From positions 124,001 through 188,000 of the forward strand of contig JAZKJV010000685.1 in assembly GCA_037367405.1 (NCBI GenBank): 64,000 bases of DNA, given 5' to 3'. The notes beneath the pieces were generated by a model, which saw only the letters and a program-made list of their open reading frames with translations, did not search any database and was not told where the DNA came from. Every line of letters starts with the position of its first letter. The first letter of the stretch is position 1. The position numbers were made by a program, and so were the translations under genes. Shown piece after piece: positions 24,336-36,800 of the stretch. The stretch is from Ottelia alismoides (Eukaryota > Streptophyta > Magnoliopsida > Alismatales > Hydrocharitaceae).

Positions 24336-25366
24336 TAGATGAGCATTGGGCTAGATCGGGTCGGGCCCAGTATGGCCCGAGCCCGACCATTAATGCATGT
24401 CCAAGGGATTGGGCATGGGCCTGATTTTTTTGAAGATATGGAGTCCAAGCATGGACCCAGTCCGCAATGAGATGGGTTGGGCCTAGGTCGGGTCGGGTCG
24501 TTAGCTATTTCTGGACATAACCAAATGTATTTAATCCATCACGAATGTATTTAGATTAGTAAATCACGAATGTATTTTTGGACATGAGGATTGGATGTTG
24601 GTCTTCAAGCACAAATACTATGCTTAATTATTAGGCATTCAGAATATTATCATCCAACTTTCTAAATGGCACGACATTTGGACGTGAGTTATAGAGGTGG
24701 CATCATGCATGACATTCTAATTGACATTTATAGAGGTGGCATGGCATTTGGATGAGATTTTTGAATTCTAAATGGTAGCTCACCTAGGGGTTATCGTCAG
24801 TGAGGGGCACAACTTAGAGAATGGGGGGGAAGCTAGAGAGTATCTGGAGGCGTCGTAAGGTACATTAGGGGAGGGTGCAATGCAGTGCATCATCGGAGGA
24901 AGGCAGTAGCGGCCTGCGGGGATGGGTGCAGGCATCTTTATGAAGGTCCATGAGCCACGGATGGTGCGAACTGCAAAGGAAAGAGGGGGCAGGGTGGAAG
25001 CGCTAGGGCACAACTACACTAGATGCAGGTGGAGCCACACAAGCAGAGGGGTCAATGGATTGGGAAATGGGAATTTGGGAGTGGGAGTCGGGAGTTGGGA
25101 CCCAACCAATCGAGCCATGTCAGGCCCATTTCTTTATTGGGCTGAGCTCTGGTCGAGCCTCTAGGGGCCTATATCCGAGGCTGATCCACAGGCTTTGGGC
25201 TCGGCCCACCATAGCTCGAGCTTGGCATGAATTTGGAATTGGGCTGAAAATAAGGCCCAAGCTTGTTCAGATATTGCTCGGCTCGAGCCTGGGTCATGCT
25301 TTAGCGGGTTGAGTATCGGGCTGGGCTGGGCTAGGTCAGGCCCACCCTATCCTACGCTCATACCTA
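24336..25366. mobile_element. GGGCC/GAGCC-rich short element, possibly hAT-like
   Basis: About 1.03 kb with imperfect inverted ends: 'tagatgagcattgggc' at the left and, reading the complement, 'taggtatgagcgtagg' at the right. Both ends continue into runs of 'ggtcgggcc', 'ggcccgagcc', 'gctcggccc' (24,350-24,505 and 25,085-25,350). Such ends are common in small non-autonomous plant hAT-like elements. I do not see an exact 8-bp target duplication ('gtcaatta' against 'gaataaat'), so the class is uncertain. ORFs inside (24,780-25,312) follow the repeat and are not credible. Confidence 0.5.
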
Positions 25367-25989
25367 GAATAAATAAAGACCCTTAGTGTGACTTATGTGA
25401 GGGTCTTAGTGCGTAAAATCAAGGATTGCAGAAATCTACAAGATGAAATTTAAATTCTTGATTTGAATAAGGAAAACCCATAAATACATGCCAGGCCATC
25501 ATAAGAACCAATGAGAAATGGAAGCAAGAAAGCCTTTGGCCATTCTTGATATACACCAACGAGTTCCACGCTCGGAACAGCCTCAAAAGAAACATGAAAA
25601 GTGCTCGACTCAGATCGAGGATTTAGACATAAGGATCACCGACTAGTTATGCTTAGAGGGTGATATGTTGAACAATCAGGGACCTACAAAGTTTGTTAAG
25701 ACATACATTATAGCTCCTCAACGTAATCCCATCCGTGTAAATATGGTAGCACCATTAATTAGGATTATGTTTGGGATTCCAAGACTCCTTGAAGAGTTCC
25801 TCAACTACATTTTGTGGGAAGAGTGCCTCCATCTCCTCCACCATTGACCAAATATAATTCTCTTTCGAATTTATGTTGACTATTCATGACATGGTCACCT
25901 AGCCCAATGCTCGACAACTTTTTCCTAATGGAGACAATCCAGTTGGCAAGAGCCCAATTGAACAAGGATGATAGTAGATAGCGGAAATG
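25367..25989 (+). other. Unassigned, possibly 3' internal end of the next LTR element
   Basis: No recognisable gene. The final 60 bp before the LTR at 25,990 are purine-rich ('aaggatgatagtagatag'), as expected just upstream of an LTR, but a clean polypurine tract is not present. Confidence 0.4.
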
Positions 25990-26049
25990 TGATGGATATC
26001 TTATTCACTACAGATACACACGATGTTGTACTTTAGTGCATGTTTTTGA

Positions 26050-26102
26050 GTTCTACATGAAAGTTCTAGATCTTGAAAAGATATACAACTTTAATGTTGA
26101 AC
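26050..26102. repeat. Conserved LTR hairpin, copy 2
   Basis: Arms 'gttctacatgaaagtt' (26,050-26,065) and 'aactttaatgttgaac' (26,087-26,102) pair over 16 bp with two mismatches. The loop again begins '..tagatct'. Confidence 0.75.
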
Positions 26103-28538
26103 ACTTTTTGATTTGATACTTGTACATATTTTCTTTTGATTTTTCTTTATTTTCTTCATTTCATATTTTTCTCATCAAACCATGTGGCCCAATGCCCTTG
26201 AGCCACGTGATCAACCCTTATCACTTAGCCACCCTCCATTTCCATCGTTTGATCAATTTTATCAGATGGTCCCAAGTCAATATAGCTCACCTCATCTTCC
26301 TGCCATATGATCGCTTCATCAACTTGCATTACAGTTGATCCCTCTCATGCCTTGCCCTCGATCATTGGATCACGAGATACAACGACCCCCCTTCATCTTC
26401 CACCTCCCAACTGCCCTTCTTCAAACATTCAAACCCATAACCAACTGATCTACATCATTTTCCCTGTTCGCCTCAGGCCTCCTCTCCAGCTCATTCCAAC
26501 TCCCAGTTGTAGCTTGAACTACCTCCATTCATGCCATGTCCTCTTCTTCCACTCATACCCAACCTCCAGTCAAGAAGGAGCAGTTGTTCTTCGATGAAAT
26601 CAACCTGTAACCACTCCTCCTCCCTCTCAAATACTCCACCTCTGGTCGATTTTAGGCCCATCGGTCTTTGTGCGATGCGAGACCTAGCTTCTACCTTTCC
26701 CTTCGTGATGGGAAGAGAGAGGGAAAGTGAGTGACAACTGTCGAAGCCCACTGGTGTAATCCTCATCTGCTTGGCCGATTCGCAGTGCTGCTATGCTCTG
26801 CCAAGCTTCCAATTTCAGTCGCATCATCGAAGCGTAGACTCATAGGTTATAAGGTCCTCGATCCCAAGCTCCTCCACTCTCATTTCAGCTTTGATTTCCA
26901 CCTTCACTCTCCAGGTAAGCCATCTTGTCCATCTCTTGTATTTTCTCGTGTATTCATCACATAGACACACATCACCTTCGCCCTCTAATCACTTCATTAC
27001 CTTCACATTTCACTGAATATTCACGCACCTCGCCTTGACCCCCTTCTTCTTCTTCACATTTGATCACCTTCGATCCTTTCTCGACCTTGCAAAGGCTGAG
27101 AACCCATTAGGGCTCTTCTCCCTCACCTCACCTCACCTGAGCACCCATCTTGCCTCAATCAACTCTAGAAGCCCCCCTATTGTGCTTGGTTTCTATCTTC
27201 TAACATTGCAGGTACCTCAAGAGGCTTCAATGGTCGGATTTGGCTAAAGAGCTTTAGTCAAGCATTAACCCTCCGGTGAGCTCCCACTGTTGGAGCACCA
27301 TAGACCCTCAAAGCTCTTCTTGAGACATTATTCTTCATCCACAGATCTCCTAGAAGGTTCTTGACTTCTTGGACCTTCAGCCACTGCGCAGGAGCAAGGA
27401 GGAGGCAACAGAGCTTCGTCAAAGCTCCACTGTAATGTTGTCGTTCGAGGTAGAGAGGGAAGAACCAAAAGAGCAGTGAACATCCGAGTAGAGTTCCTTG
27501 CTTTGATTGAACGACTGAGATATATTACTTGAGCCACTGCTTTCGGACCTGATTGCCTTGGAGTTACCCGAGCCTAGTCTGAAGCATGACGAGGTGCCAC
27601 TTGGCACGTACCTACCCGCCGCATGAAGCAAGACATCACGTGAGACGACTCACATAAGTGGAAATATTGCAAGGCTTAGGACCAGCTTCTGGATACTTGC
27701 ATTTATGTCCAACGCATGCATGGCGCATGCCGCATGGAGAATTTCCAAGATATGCCCCTATGACTTAGTTTAATTTTGATTCAGCCCCAAGTGGGGACTT
27801 TCTGCACATATTTCTCCAACGCCTTTTGTAATTACATTCTAGACCCCATTTTGGACTTAAATAAGAACTTTTGTTAAGTTATATTAAGTTTTGTTTATTT
27901 ATACCCTTGTATTAACATAGTAATAACTTTCGCATACGATGTCCAAATTTTATGAAATTAATACCATTTTGGCCTTTTGATGCTCTATAATATAACATGT
28001 CAGTTTCCCTGATATGAGCAACAATTGTTAAACTAAAAATCAGAGAAGCATAGAAACCTTTGGATCTTAATTAAGTAGCTACATTTTACATGTTTAATCT
28101 TTTAGTTCATATTTAAGCCCGTGATTTACCTTAATTCATATCATTGAATAGGGAACTTTGCTTTATCTATTTTGAAATATTAAACTCATGATTAGTTTTG
28201 TAATAGGGAGATACTTTGTGTTGAAAATACTACTTGCTTGACTAAGTGATCCTTTAATGAAAAGAGTTCAAATAAAGTTCTTAATTGATAAATTTGGACT
28301 ATTCGATGCTTAATTGATTTCAGAGTTAAATCCTTAAATCAAGAGCATATTTTATGATTGTGTCTTTGTTTTTGTGATTTGCAATATTTTGTGCATTCAT
28401 TAGCATTTTGTTGCATGAAATCTTTACGCATTGAAAAACCAATAAAAAATCTACGCATCCATTGTGTCATTGTACATACTTGACCTCGTTAGCACATTAG
28501 AGTATCCTAATCATATATTTCGTTCTTCATTAGATAGA

Positions 28539-28602
28539 TTAATCAGTTGTGTTCCTGAGTTTGATCTTGGTTAATCAGTTGTGTTCCCGAGTTTGATCCT
28601 GG
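28539..28602 (+). repeat. 32-bp tandem duplication of the U5 motif
   Basis: Two adjacent 32-bp copies, 28,539-28,570 and 28,571-28,602, differ at two positions. Each reads 'ttaatcagttgtgttcc.g' and then 'agtttgatc.tgg'. The motif is the U5-type sequence found once in the related LTRs. Confidence 0.85.
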
Positions 28603-29950
28603 ACTTATCTATGAGATTTTAGTCGAGCCACTTCTAGTAGAGATCTTAAGATCGGTTCGGATACCTCTTTAAGTGACCCTACTAAACACAACATTGTTAG
28701 ATTATTCTCTTAGCGACTTATCACTAAGTCATCCACTTCGATGTCCTGTTCGACACGAACAAACTCTGTAGCCTTAGAATTAAGGAGAAGTAATGCAAAA
28801 CCTTACTCGGTATTTGCTTCGTGAAGGAACCATCTGGATTGTTACATTTGTATATGGATACTCCACATCAACGATAGGTGTCTCTATCTTTATATGCATC
28901 CTGAAAAAGAATGTGATCATTTGGACACACATAAATATTTTTTTATTTAAGAAGGAACTTTTGAAAATCTACAACCGAAAATCAATTTGCTTGTGTGTGT
29001 GGAGGGGCGGGAAAATTTGTGGGTTAATATTTGGTCTTCTTTTCCTAGAGTTATTCGATTTAGGTTCATTTATTGAAGTTTTTGACTGAAGGAGGAGTGG
29101 ATTATAATCCATGTACTAGAAACTTCTCTAGTGAGCTCCACATAAAAGTTGAGAAAATAAGGGAAGAAAAGAGTGAGCGATCATAGCTTCAATGTCCAAA
29201 GCAAACCCCGTATCCCCAAATAAAGTCTATTATTCATATACTTGCTTATAAAGCTCCTATTTATTTCTTATTTTTTGTTGTATCTTGTGTCTTTATATTA
29301 AGTCATTATTTTTCACCTTTTAGGTCCATGAGCACTATGTGCTTGCAACAAATTTAGTTTAATTATATAGTAGAACAACCTTCCTGTAGTTTTATTTATA
29401 AAAAATTAAAATTTTATTTTGTAGCTTTTAATTTTTTACAATTTCATCATGCTCTAAATAGATTTCATAATTTTAAATTAATATAGCAGGGATAATTTCT
29501 TAAGTTTAAAATTTACAAGAAATTTTAGAAAATTGTTCTTTCATGTGGGATATTATAATTAACTTTATTTTCTTTAACTTTCATATTTAAAAGAAACAAA
29601 AAAACATAAAATCTATAAAGTACTTAAAAACCCTAAGAAAATATGGTAAATTTCATAAAAAATCAAAAGATCACATAAAAATTCAAAAATAAGAAATAAA
29701 TATGTGTTGCCAAATATTGACAAAAAACCATTATATTCATATATCAATATGTATTCAGTGCAATAATTAATTTAAATATTTTTGTGAATATGAATTTACA
29801 AATTTAGGAAGTTTAAAGGAATCGAGTGCATATCAATGACCACTCATTTGAAGGTGTTTAAAAATATATCTGAACAAATCACAAGTAGGTCTCCCCATAG
29901 AAGTGCATAATTTTAAGTGTAGGTATATCACTTTAATTGTTAATTTTCAT

Positions 29951-30006
29951 AATCTTCTCTTATTTTATTGATTCTAATAATCTTCTCTTTTTTTATTGAT
30001 TCTAAC
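29951..30006. repeat. 28-bp tandem duplication
   Basis: 'aatcttctctt.ttttattgattct' occurs at 29,951 and again at 29,979, with one difference. Confidence 0.8.
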
Positions 30007-30360
30007 AGGAAAAAAAGAATCAAATTATACCTTCAACTTATTCATTAAATGGAAGTGGTTATTGCACATTGGTATGCATTGATAAACTAGGTAGATTTGA
30101 AAAATTGCACCAACAGATATAAAACATGTGACATTTTATTGAGAATGATTTTCATACGGAGAAGCAACCCAAATGTTACACATCCTACATAACCTTCCAA
30201 ATAGATTAATCACCTTATATTTTCTTAAAAAATGTTCACGAATATGATTTGATGTATGTTTCTTTTCTCCATTCATATACAATACTCCCTGCCATCATCT
30301 CTTTTGCAAAGGTTCAAAATCATGTACAAATATATAGCAGTTTTCCTCATTTATATAGAG

Positions 30361-30560
30361 GTGCAAATTTGCTACATAAATATTGCAGGTTTAGTACGAA
30401 CTTGCTATATATATCCATGGTAGGAATTTGAACATGTTATATACTTCTAGTAAAGGTCTAGAACATGCTATATAGTTATAGCATGTTTTAAACCTGCAAT
30501 TTATATAGCATAGATGCACCACATGCTATATATTTATGGTATGTGGTTTGAACCGGCTAT
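30361..30560. repeat. Cluster of about 30-bp imperfect repeats, alternating orientation
   Basis: Six or seven degenerate units of the form 'gaac.tgctatata' followed by 'ggta.g..tttga'. Two form hairpins: 30,462-30,487 ('aacatgctata' against 'tatagcatgtt', perfect 11 bp) and 30,518-30,547 ('accacatgc' against 'gtatgtggt'). Confidence 0.7.
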
Positions 30561-31605
30561 TTTTCCCAATAGTTGAGAGGACAGAATGAGATATTCTAGC
30601 AAGTGACAAGATAATTGAGGGAGATGTTATGTATCCTTTCCGATTTTTATAATGGGTGATGTGACAATTAAGGAGGATGATTGGCTATACACAACTATGA
30701 CATCAATAGTCACATGAGATTTGAATAGATTTTTTTGTATATCTTGAAATCTTGGTTGTATATGATGTATCTCTTTTTTCGTAGAAGTTGCGAATATATA
30801 AAAATTTCATTAAAACATAATCTACCATTGGACTTCAATTTCTAATCTCAATGAAATCAAGGGCATGTAAAGAAATAATGTTCACAAAGGCAGATTAAGA
30901 CATAATAACCAGGGACGGAGAGAGAGCGAGATAGGTGAGGGCCTATCCACCCTAAAGTATTTTATCATCATATTATATCCAATGGTGTATAAAAATATTT
31001 AATCAATCAAAGGTTAAAAAATATTGGTGGCGCCACCTCCTAATTCTAACAATACATGTTGTTTCTCCCTCTGAAAATCCCACCTTAATTATGTGATTAT
31101 TCCCGTTTTAGTTATCTTACCTCTTTTGTTTGTCTCTTAAAAAGTATCTCAACCGTCTCTAAACCTAACTTTTTAAATTACAGCTTAAGAGGATTAACTA
31201 ACTTTCTATTTTGAACTATATTATTTTTTTGTACATGGGTGACTATATGTGAAGGGCTATTTAAATTTATAGATAATGGCATTAAAAAATATCTATTTGA
31301 GACAACACATATGCAGTCACCTCCTTTTGCAGGATGCAAACGAAATGCAAAGTGCATTATTCCATTGACTCATATTCATATTTTGTTAATGCAACCCTAC
31401 TGACATCTTTTCGTGAGTGTTTACTAGAATCTATAATTTAAAAGTATGCTCTATATAGTGCATGCATTTTAACTATTATGGTTTAATTATTTCCATATCA
31501 ATCTCAATAATTTTTACATAATACTTTTGATTAATATGAAGACATTATATATATATATATATATGTTTGTATTTTTCAGTGATCTATTACAAAGTTAATA
31601 TTAAA

Positions 31606-31705
31606 ATATTGTAGGGTGAAATGTCTCCCTAATCCATCATTTGATTCATATTGTAGAATGTATTCAGTCCGTAAACATGTCAGTTCTTCAAGTCATATCT
31701 CAACA
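31606..31705 (-). repeat. Ty1/copia 3' LTR remnant
   Basis: Starts on the minus strand with TGTTGAGATATGACTTGA (31,705 downwards). The stretch 'gtattcag..cg.aaac' through 'tcaag..atatctcaa' is shared with the 5' LTR end near 44,011-44,071. Beyond about 100 bp no similarity remains, so the 3' LTR is truncated. Confidence 0.55.
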
Positions 31706-32283
31706 AAGTATTCACCTTGACTTGAACTCCACCTGAAATGTTGCGTGGGAACTCTATCTTTGTCGAACATGGCATCTACGCCCTAAAAAGACCAACCAAC
31801 TTCTTGCAGGTTGTGAACTTGGTTAGTAGCACTGGCATCATCATCATGTCTAATGGCTTGTTTGCAATGGTGATCTTCATCTGAATGTGACCATTTGTGA
31901 GTAAGTCTCTGATTAAGTTGTAGCATATATCGATGTACTTTGTTCTTTCATGGTGCATGTAATCCTTCATTAGGTGTATATCACTCTATCATAGTGGATG
32001 GCGCATATCTTTTGATCAGGACCGAGCTCGTCGAATAATCCTCTCAACCAAATTGCTTCCTTGCTTCCTTCAGTTGTGGCCATGTACTCGACCTCCGTAA
32101 TAGATAAGGCCACAGTGTGTTGTAATGTTTCCTTCCATGAAACTACACATTGTTGATAGTGAATACATAGCTTGTCATGGATCTTCTCTTGTCACGATCA
32201 CCTGCATAGTCAGCATCAACAAAGCTAACTCCTCCATCCTTACTTCTCCTAAACTAAAGATAAAACCCAGTGGTATCTTATAT
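31706..32283 (-). pseudogene. Ty1/copia RNase H, C-terminal part of split polyprotein
   Basis: Distal part of the copia polyprotein. Down from 32,280 one reads VSFVDADYAGDRDKRRS (the 'DADWAGD.D.RRS' RNase H block holding a catalytic Asp), SYVFTI, a 'W...LQ..VALS...AEY.A..E..KE..WL' stretch with EYMATTEGSKEAIWL, and the tail HERTKYIDICYN and HIQM (the 'SKHIDIRYH.IR......G.I.' box) to 31,776. A few stops break it. The matching upstream RT lies at 40,182-41,050, on the other side of the nested insertion. Confidence 0.85.
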
Positions 32284-33829
32284 TGATGAATCACCAATTT
32301 ATCATATTAAAATGTTAGGATTAAGTAAAATCTTAAGTTCATCTCATCACATTTTTGCCTCCTCTTATTGTCTTTATGAATTAATTTATTTGGTTACCAA
32401 CTAGTTGTTTTTATTTTTGTTGTTAAGTTTAGATCTCATTCCATGTTTCTAATTTTTATTAGTTTATTTGCAGGTCACATGGGCTAAAACACCATCCCAA
32501 TTTCATTTAAACAAAAGAAAAAAGGGGGGAAAATAAAATTGCTGATATCATCACACCAGGGGTTGATGTCAGCCTTCTTCTCAATGAAGAGGGGGGTGAC
32601 GCCTGCTATCCTTCTTGCGCACAACATCCACCACACCACCTCTTCCTCTTCCATCTTCACCAAACCACCAGTCTCTTGTCCCCTCGTTGTTGCAAACTCA
32701 TCGACGACCTTTCCTCTCCTCCATCTACAACTATAAAATGAGGAGGAGGACCCATCGAACGGGCAAAACCCATCACAGGGATTCAAACCCCCAAAACCAT
32801 CATCGGGCTTCGACCTCAACGTCGACGACCCACCATTCTCACACATCCATCCTTCAGCTTGACCACCCTCTAACCTTTCCATCCACGCGGTAGCCTCTCT
32901 CATCGAGCTACTCCATCGCTTCTCGTGCTTCGACGAGCCCCATTGATCTCCTCGCCATCGTGAGCCCTTTCCCACGCGCCACTGCTTGTTGTCCAGGACA
33001 CCTCATACGATGTGGGTGACAAAAGCATCACCTTCCACTCTACCGCGAACCTTCCTCCAGCTGTGCTATGCCGTTAGTGACCAAGCATGGCATCGATCGT
33101 TGTTATCATTAGCAAGAAGAAGGGGTCCTAAGGACCCCTTCGTAATTTAGTTTTCTTATAGTTTTTTTAAAACACTTTGGATTTACATACATTTCAACAC
33201 AAGTTTGTTTCATATTATGCTATTTTTCAATTACAGGTTTTACATTCCTTGACATTTACGCTTTTAAAATTCAAGTTCTGTCATTTTCATTTCAGCCCTC
33301 AATGGATCTTTTTGCAATTTCTTAAAGTTTCTTCTATTCTCTACAATTTATCTACTAAACACTTTTTAGTTAAAAAATTTTCACTTATCTAGTCACTTCT
33401 ACAATATTACAATTGTGCAATTTTAGTTTTATTTACAACCATTAGATTTCTAAAAAATTACACTCATGCCCCTAGTAATTCAAAAACTTGCCAAAATTAG
33501 TATAAACATTTGAAAAATTCTCAGAAAATTCATGTGAGATCCATATGATGTTTATAATCTAATTACATATCTATATATTATAGGGTACCTAAAATAAAAA
33601 TAAAGTAAGATTAATTTGAAATAATAAAGTGAAAAATGACTTTGTAAATAGAATAAAACATCGCGTAAAAAGCCTGAGTCAATGTGGATCGATCCTCTTC
33701 TTGTAGCATACTTTATTTGATATCTCTTGGCTTGTAGTTGAGTAAAACTTATTTGAATCTCTCGAATTTCACGTGTGCATGCAACGGCACTAAAACTCAC
33801 ACTTTAGCCCATAGAAAATCGCATTTTCA
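32284..33829 (+). repeat. 5' LTR of the nested element
   Basis: 1546 bp. Alternates AT-rich flanks with a GC-rich core (32,540-33,070). The core produces overlapping ORFs on both strands (32,484-32,975 and 32,539-32,893) that have equivalents in the second LTR (38,792-39,242), so they are LTR sequence and not genes. The U5 part has 'gtggatcgatcctcttctt' near 33,684. It ends 'cattttca'. Confidence 0.9.
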
Positions 33830-33832
33830 TTT

Positions 33833-33850
33833 TGGCGTTATTGTTGGGGA
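33833..33850 (+). promoter_or_regulatory. Degenerate primer-binding site (Asp-tRNA type)
   Basis: 'tggcgttattgttgggga' starts three bases after the LTR. It matches 13 of 18 bases of the complement of plant tRNA-Asp 3' end used by Athila elements. All five differences are C-to-T or G-to-A transitions. Confidence 0.75.
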
Positions 33851-36800
33851 CTCGACAACTTTACGTATTTATTTTGGCATTTTGATTTTTTAATAAATTA
33901 ATTTCATTTATCATTCATTTCAGGTACCTAAAAATAAAAAAGGGATGGATCTCTCCTTCTCTCTTGTTCTCTCTAGTTGTAATTCTAGATACAACAAGCT
34001 GCATGTTGTAGATCTTTCCATTCACTTAAACTTTTCTAGCTTGCATTTGTGTGCATATTTTAAAAAAATTCTAAAAATAATAAAATCAAGTTCTTCTTGC
34101 ATTCATCTCTATGGTCTCTCTACCTCTACTAATTAATTAAACAAGATCTCAATTGAGTTGCTCGCATAATCAGATAAGTTCTATAAAGTTACCGTGTGGC
34201 TTGGACGAAAACAATCTAAAATGTTTGCTTGTTGTTCATTGAACACAGTCTCACATGCACAAAATGAATCCTATGTCAGAAACAAAATCCTTCTGAAATG
34301 TTTACCACTAAATTTTAGTACGACTAGTTATTCTCAATGAGAGAACTGCAGACTCCCTTAGAAGATTAGGTGGTTAAAGGACAACGCGTAATGTACTATA
34401 TTGAAGTAACATGGGCAATCATTTTACGGTACGTACTTACACCCATATTGGCCGAAAGTAGACACAACTAGCTGTAAAAGATCATACCAATCATTATTTC
34501 ATGATTAGGTTCATCTAGTATACTTGTGTGTGCTTGTTTTGTAGAGCAATAAGAATAAAAATTGAGAAGATAGCCACTTTTGTGGCAACTCACGTTCATT
34601 GATGAACCAATCTTGATTTGTTTTGCATTGTATTTCCTCTCTGAAAATAACTCCTTGTGAATAAATTTATGCCTATATGAAGTATGAGTCAAATGCCAAA
34701 TCTACACCATAATATACAAACTACTCTTCACTGTATCAATCATATTATGGAAGAAATTACCCGAACTATGTCGGTTCACAACCAAATTTCAGGATAAAAT
34801 CGAACCAGACATGGGGAGACCAACTTGAGCCATTCGAGTACCGATAAATTCAAGACCCTCCACAAATCCAACTATTCTCCTATTCAAGTGTCGAATCTTA
34901 CAACTTGGGATGTATTACCCATCCAAATCTTGGTATGGGTTGATACCATCAACTTATTGCACCTCCGTCTCCACCTCGACCTCTTACCAACCAAGTTGAT
35001 GAGAGATTTCTGAGGGCTTTAATACTTGTTTGAATTCAATGAAAAACTTTGAGATGGATATTAAAAGACAACATGAGGAGAGTATTCATCAATTCATAAA
35101 AGTCCATGAACATTTATTTGCCAACCCACTCAAGGTTTCAAATACAATGATTGAGATTAGGCGGATTTCTGATGAGGGAATTCATGAACTTGACTCGACT
35201 TGGGGTGAATTGGAAAATACAATCACATGTCAACTTGAGTATGAGGAAAACTTATGAGGACAATATGAGGACATTTTTATGAGGAAAATAATGACCTAGC
35301 ACAAACACAAAATATTGTAGGATAACCATACCAAAATAAAGGTCTTAATGAAATTTTTTTGATGAATAAATCAGGATACCAATTCTTCCAACCTCTGGAT
35401 TAACATCTTTCCGAGCCAAATGATTTTTATGTAATCAAGATGATACCTTTACCACAATATTCAAACCTTGTTTTGTCGGAGATTCTTACCAAACAACGGG
35501 TCGAACATGAATCTTTGATCATGAACAATAATTTTAATATTGAAGGTTTAGATGATGATCCTAAGTGGCATGAAATAATTGATGATCATGAGGTTAATCT
35601 TGGGACTAAAATGGAAGATGGAATAAATGAGTAATCAACTTACAAAGATTCTGAATCTTGTGATTTTTGTGAAACCCTAATGCTCTCATCATATCTGTTG
35701 GGTCCTACTGGGATTGAATTGTATGAATCAAGCATTATTTTTTAGTATCGAGCTCATGTTCTGATCCTAAAGAAGATATTAAATCTGATTCTAAGGATGA
35801 TTATGATAATGAAACTGAAGTTGAATATGATGACGACGAGGTTAACTATGAAATTGAGTCTAAGATAGAACTTGAGCAAATATGATTATGAGGTTGAAAA
35901 AGAATCTAAGTATAATTTTGAATCTAAGGAAGAACATGAGAATGATGATGAACATAAAGACGGATACGATAATGAATTGAATTTGATTATGAGCATGATG
36001 ATAATTTTGAGCAAGAAAGGAAAGTTGAGATTGAGTTACCAACTTACCAACTTGTGATGCCTCCCATTGTCAACTACATGTTAACTCCTCAAGAAAATTG
36101 AGGATGAACGACCAACTACCACGTTGATTCTTCCATGACAGGAACCATCTTCCTCATCCGTTGAATTTGAGGCATCATGAAAAGAAACAACTACTTCGAA
36201 TGATATGGATGATTGATGAACTGACAATGAGCATGAGCAACTATTAAATCCAAGTATACATAAAACCACCCTCCCACCCTTGTACTTTCAAATTAACACA
36301 CATTTCATGGAGATAGTACAATTGCGTGATCAAATATCTGACTTTGTGACACCAAGGATGCTAGAGGTAGAAAATATTGATATTATGGGTGGAAATATCA
36401 AGGAATTACTTTTTGTATTCAAGGATAAGAGATTCATTAATAACTAATTTTATGTACTCAACACAAACTTTCTAACTTTTGACCATCTTGAACCCACCAA
36501 TCGATTAGAGACACTGCTTTCAAAACCGACTCCACCTTTTTCACTCACAACTTGACTCTAGTCACCTATGTCATTCACCATACCGATAGAATTAATCACT
36601 CAGTCATACTTCATCCTACCAGTATCACCCACTCACCCCGAGCTTCATATGATTGGCTTCACCACCTTCAAATCCCTTGAGCCGATCTTCTATAGATCAT
36701 CGTGATTTTCTAATATAGATGTTGTGCATACCAAAGGGTATTCTTAACCCTAGAGACTGGCTAGGGGCATAAACCAGCAATCATCGTGGGATACCTCCCA

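Larger units (their letters stand above)
25990..28800 (+). mobile_element. LTR (gypsy, plus-oriented), about 2.8 kb
   Basis: Starts TGATGGATATC, similar to TGATGAATATA at 54,143 and TGATGAATTCC at 21,413. It has the same internal plan: hairpin at 26,050-26,102, GC-rich core (about 26,180-27,620), then 'cttgcatttatgtcca' near 27,698, then AT-rich DNA with a duplicated U5 motif at 28,539-28,602. The 3' end is a guess because no primer-binding site or target duplication can be pinned. ORFs in the core (26,307-27,631, both strands) are not convincing genes. Confidence 0.55.
28801..31605. other. Unassigned AT-rich region
   Basis: No protein domain recognised. The ORF 28,793-29,089 (98 residues, hydrophobic) has no support. 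Contains a 28-bp tandem duplication (29,951-30,006), a cluster of short repeats (30,361-30,560) and a 'cagggacgg' motif near 30,912 that could be a transposon end. An (at)n microsatellite lies near 31,548-31,563. Confidence 0.5.

Noticed and set aside
30903..30960. 'cagggacggagagag' as a transposon terminus
   Set aside because: No matching inverted end or target duplication was found on the other side.
32484..32975. 163-residue minus-strand ORF and plus-strand partners
   Set aside because: The segment is inside an LTR, and its counterpart recurs in the second LTR (38,792-39,242) with frames broken differently.
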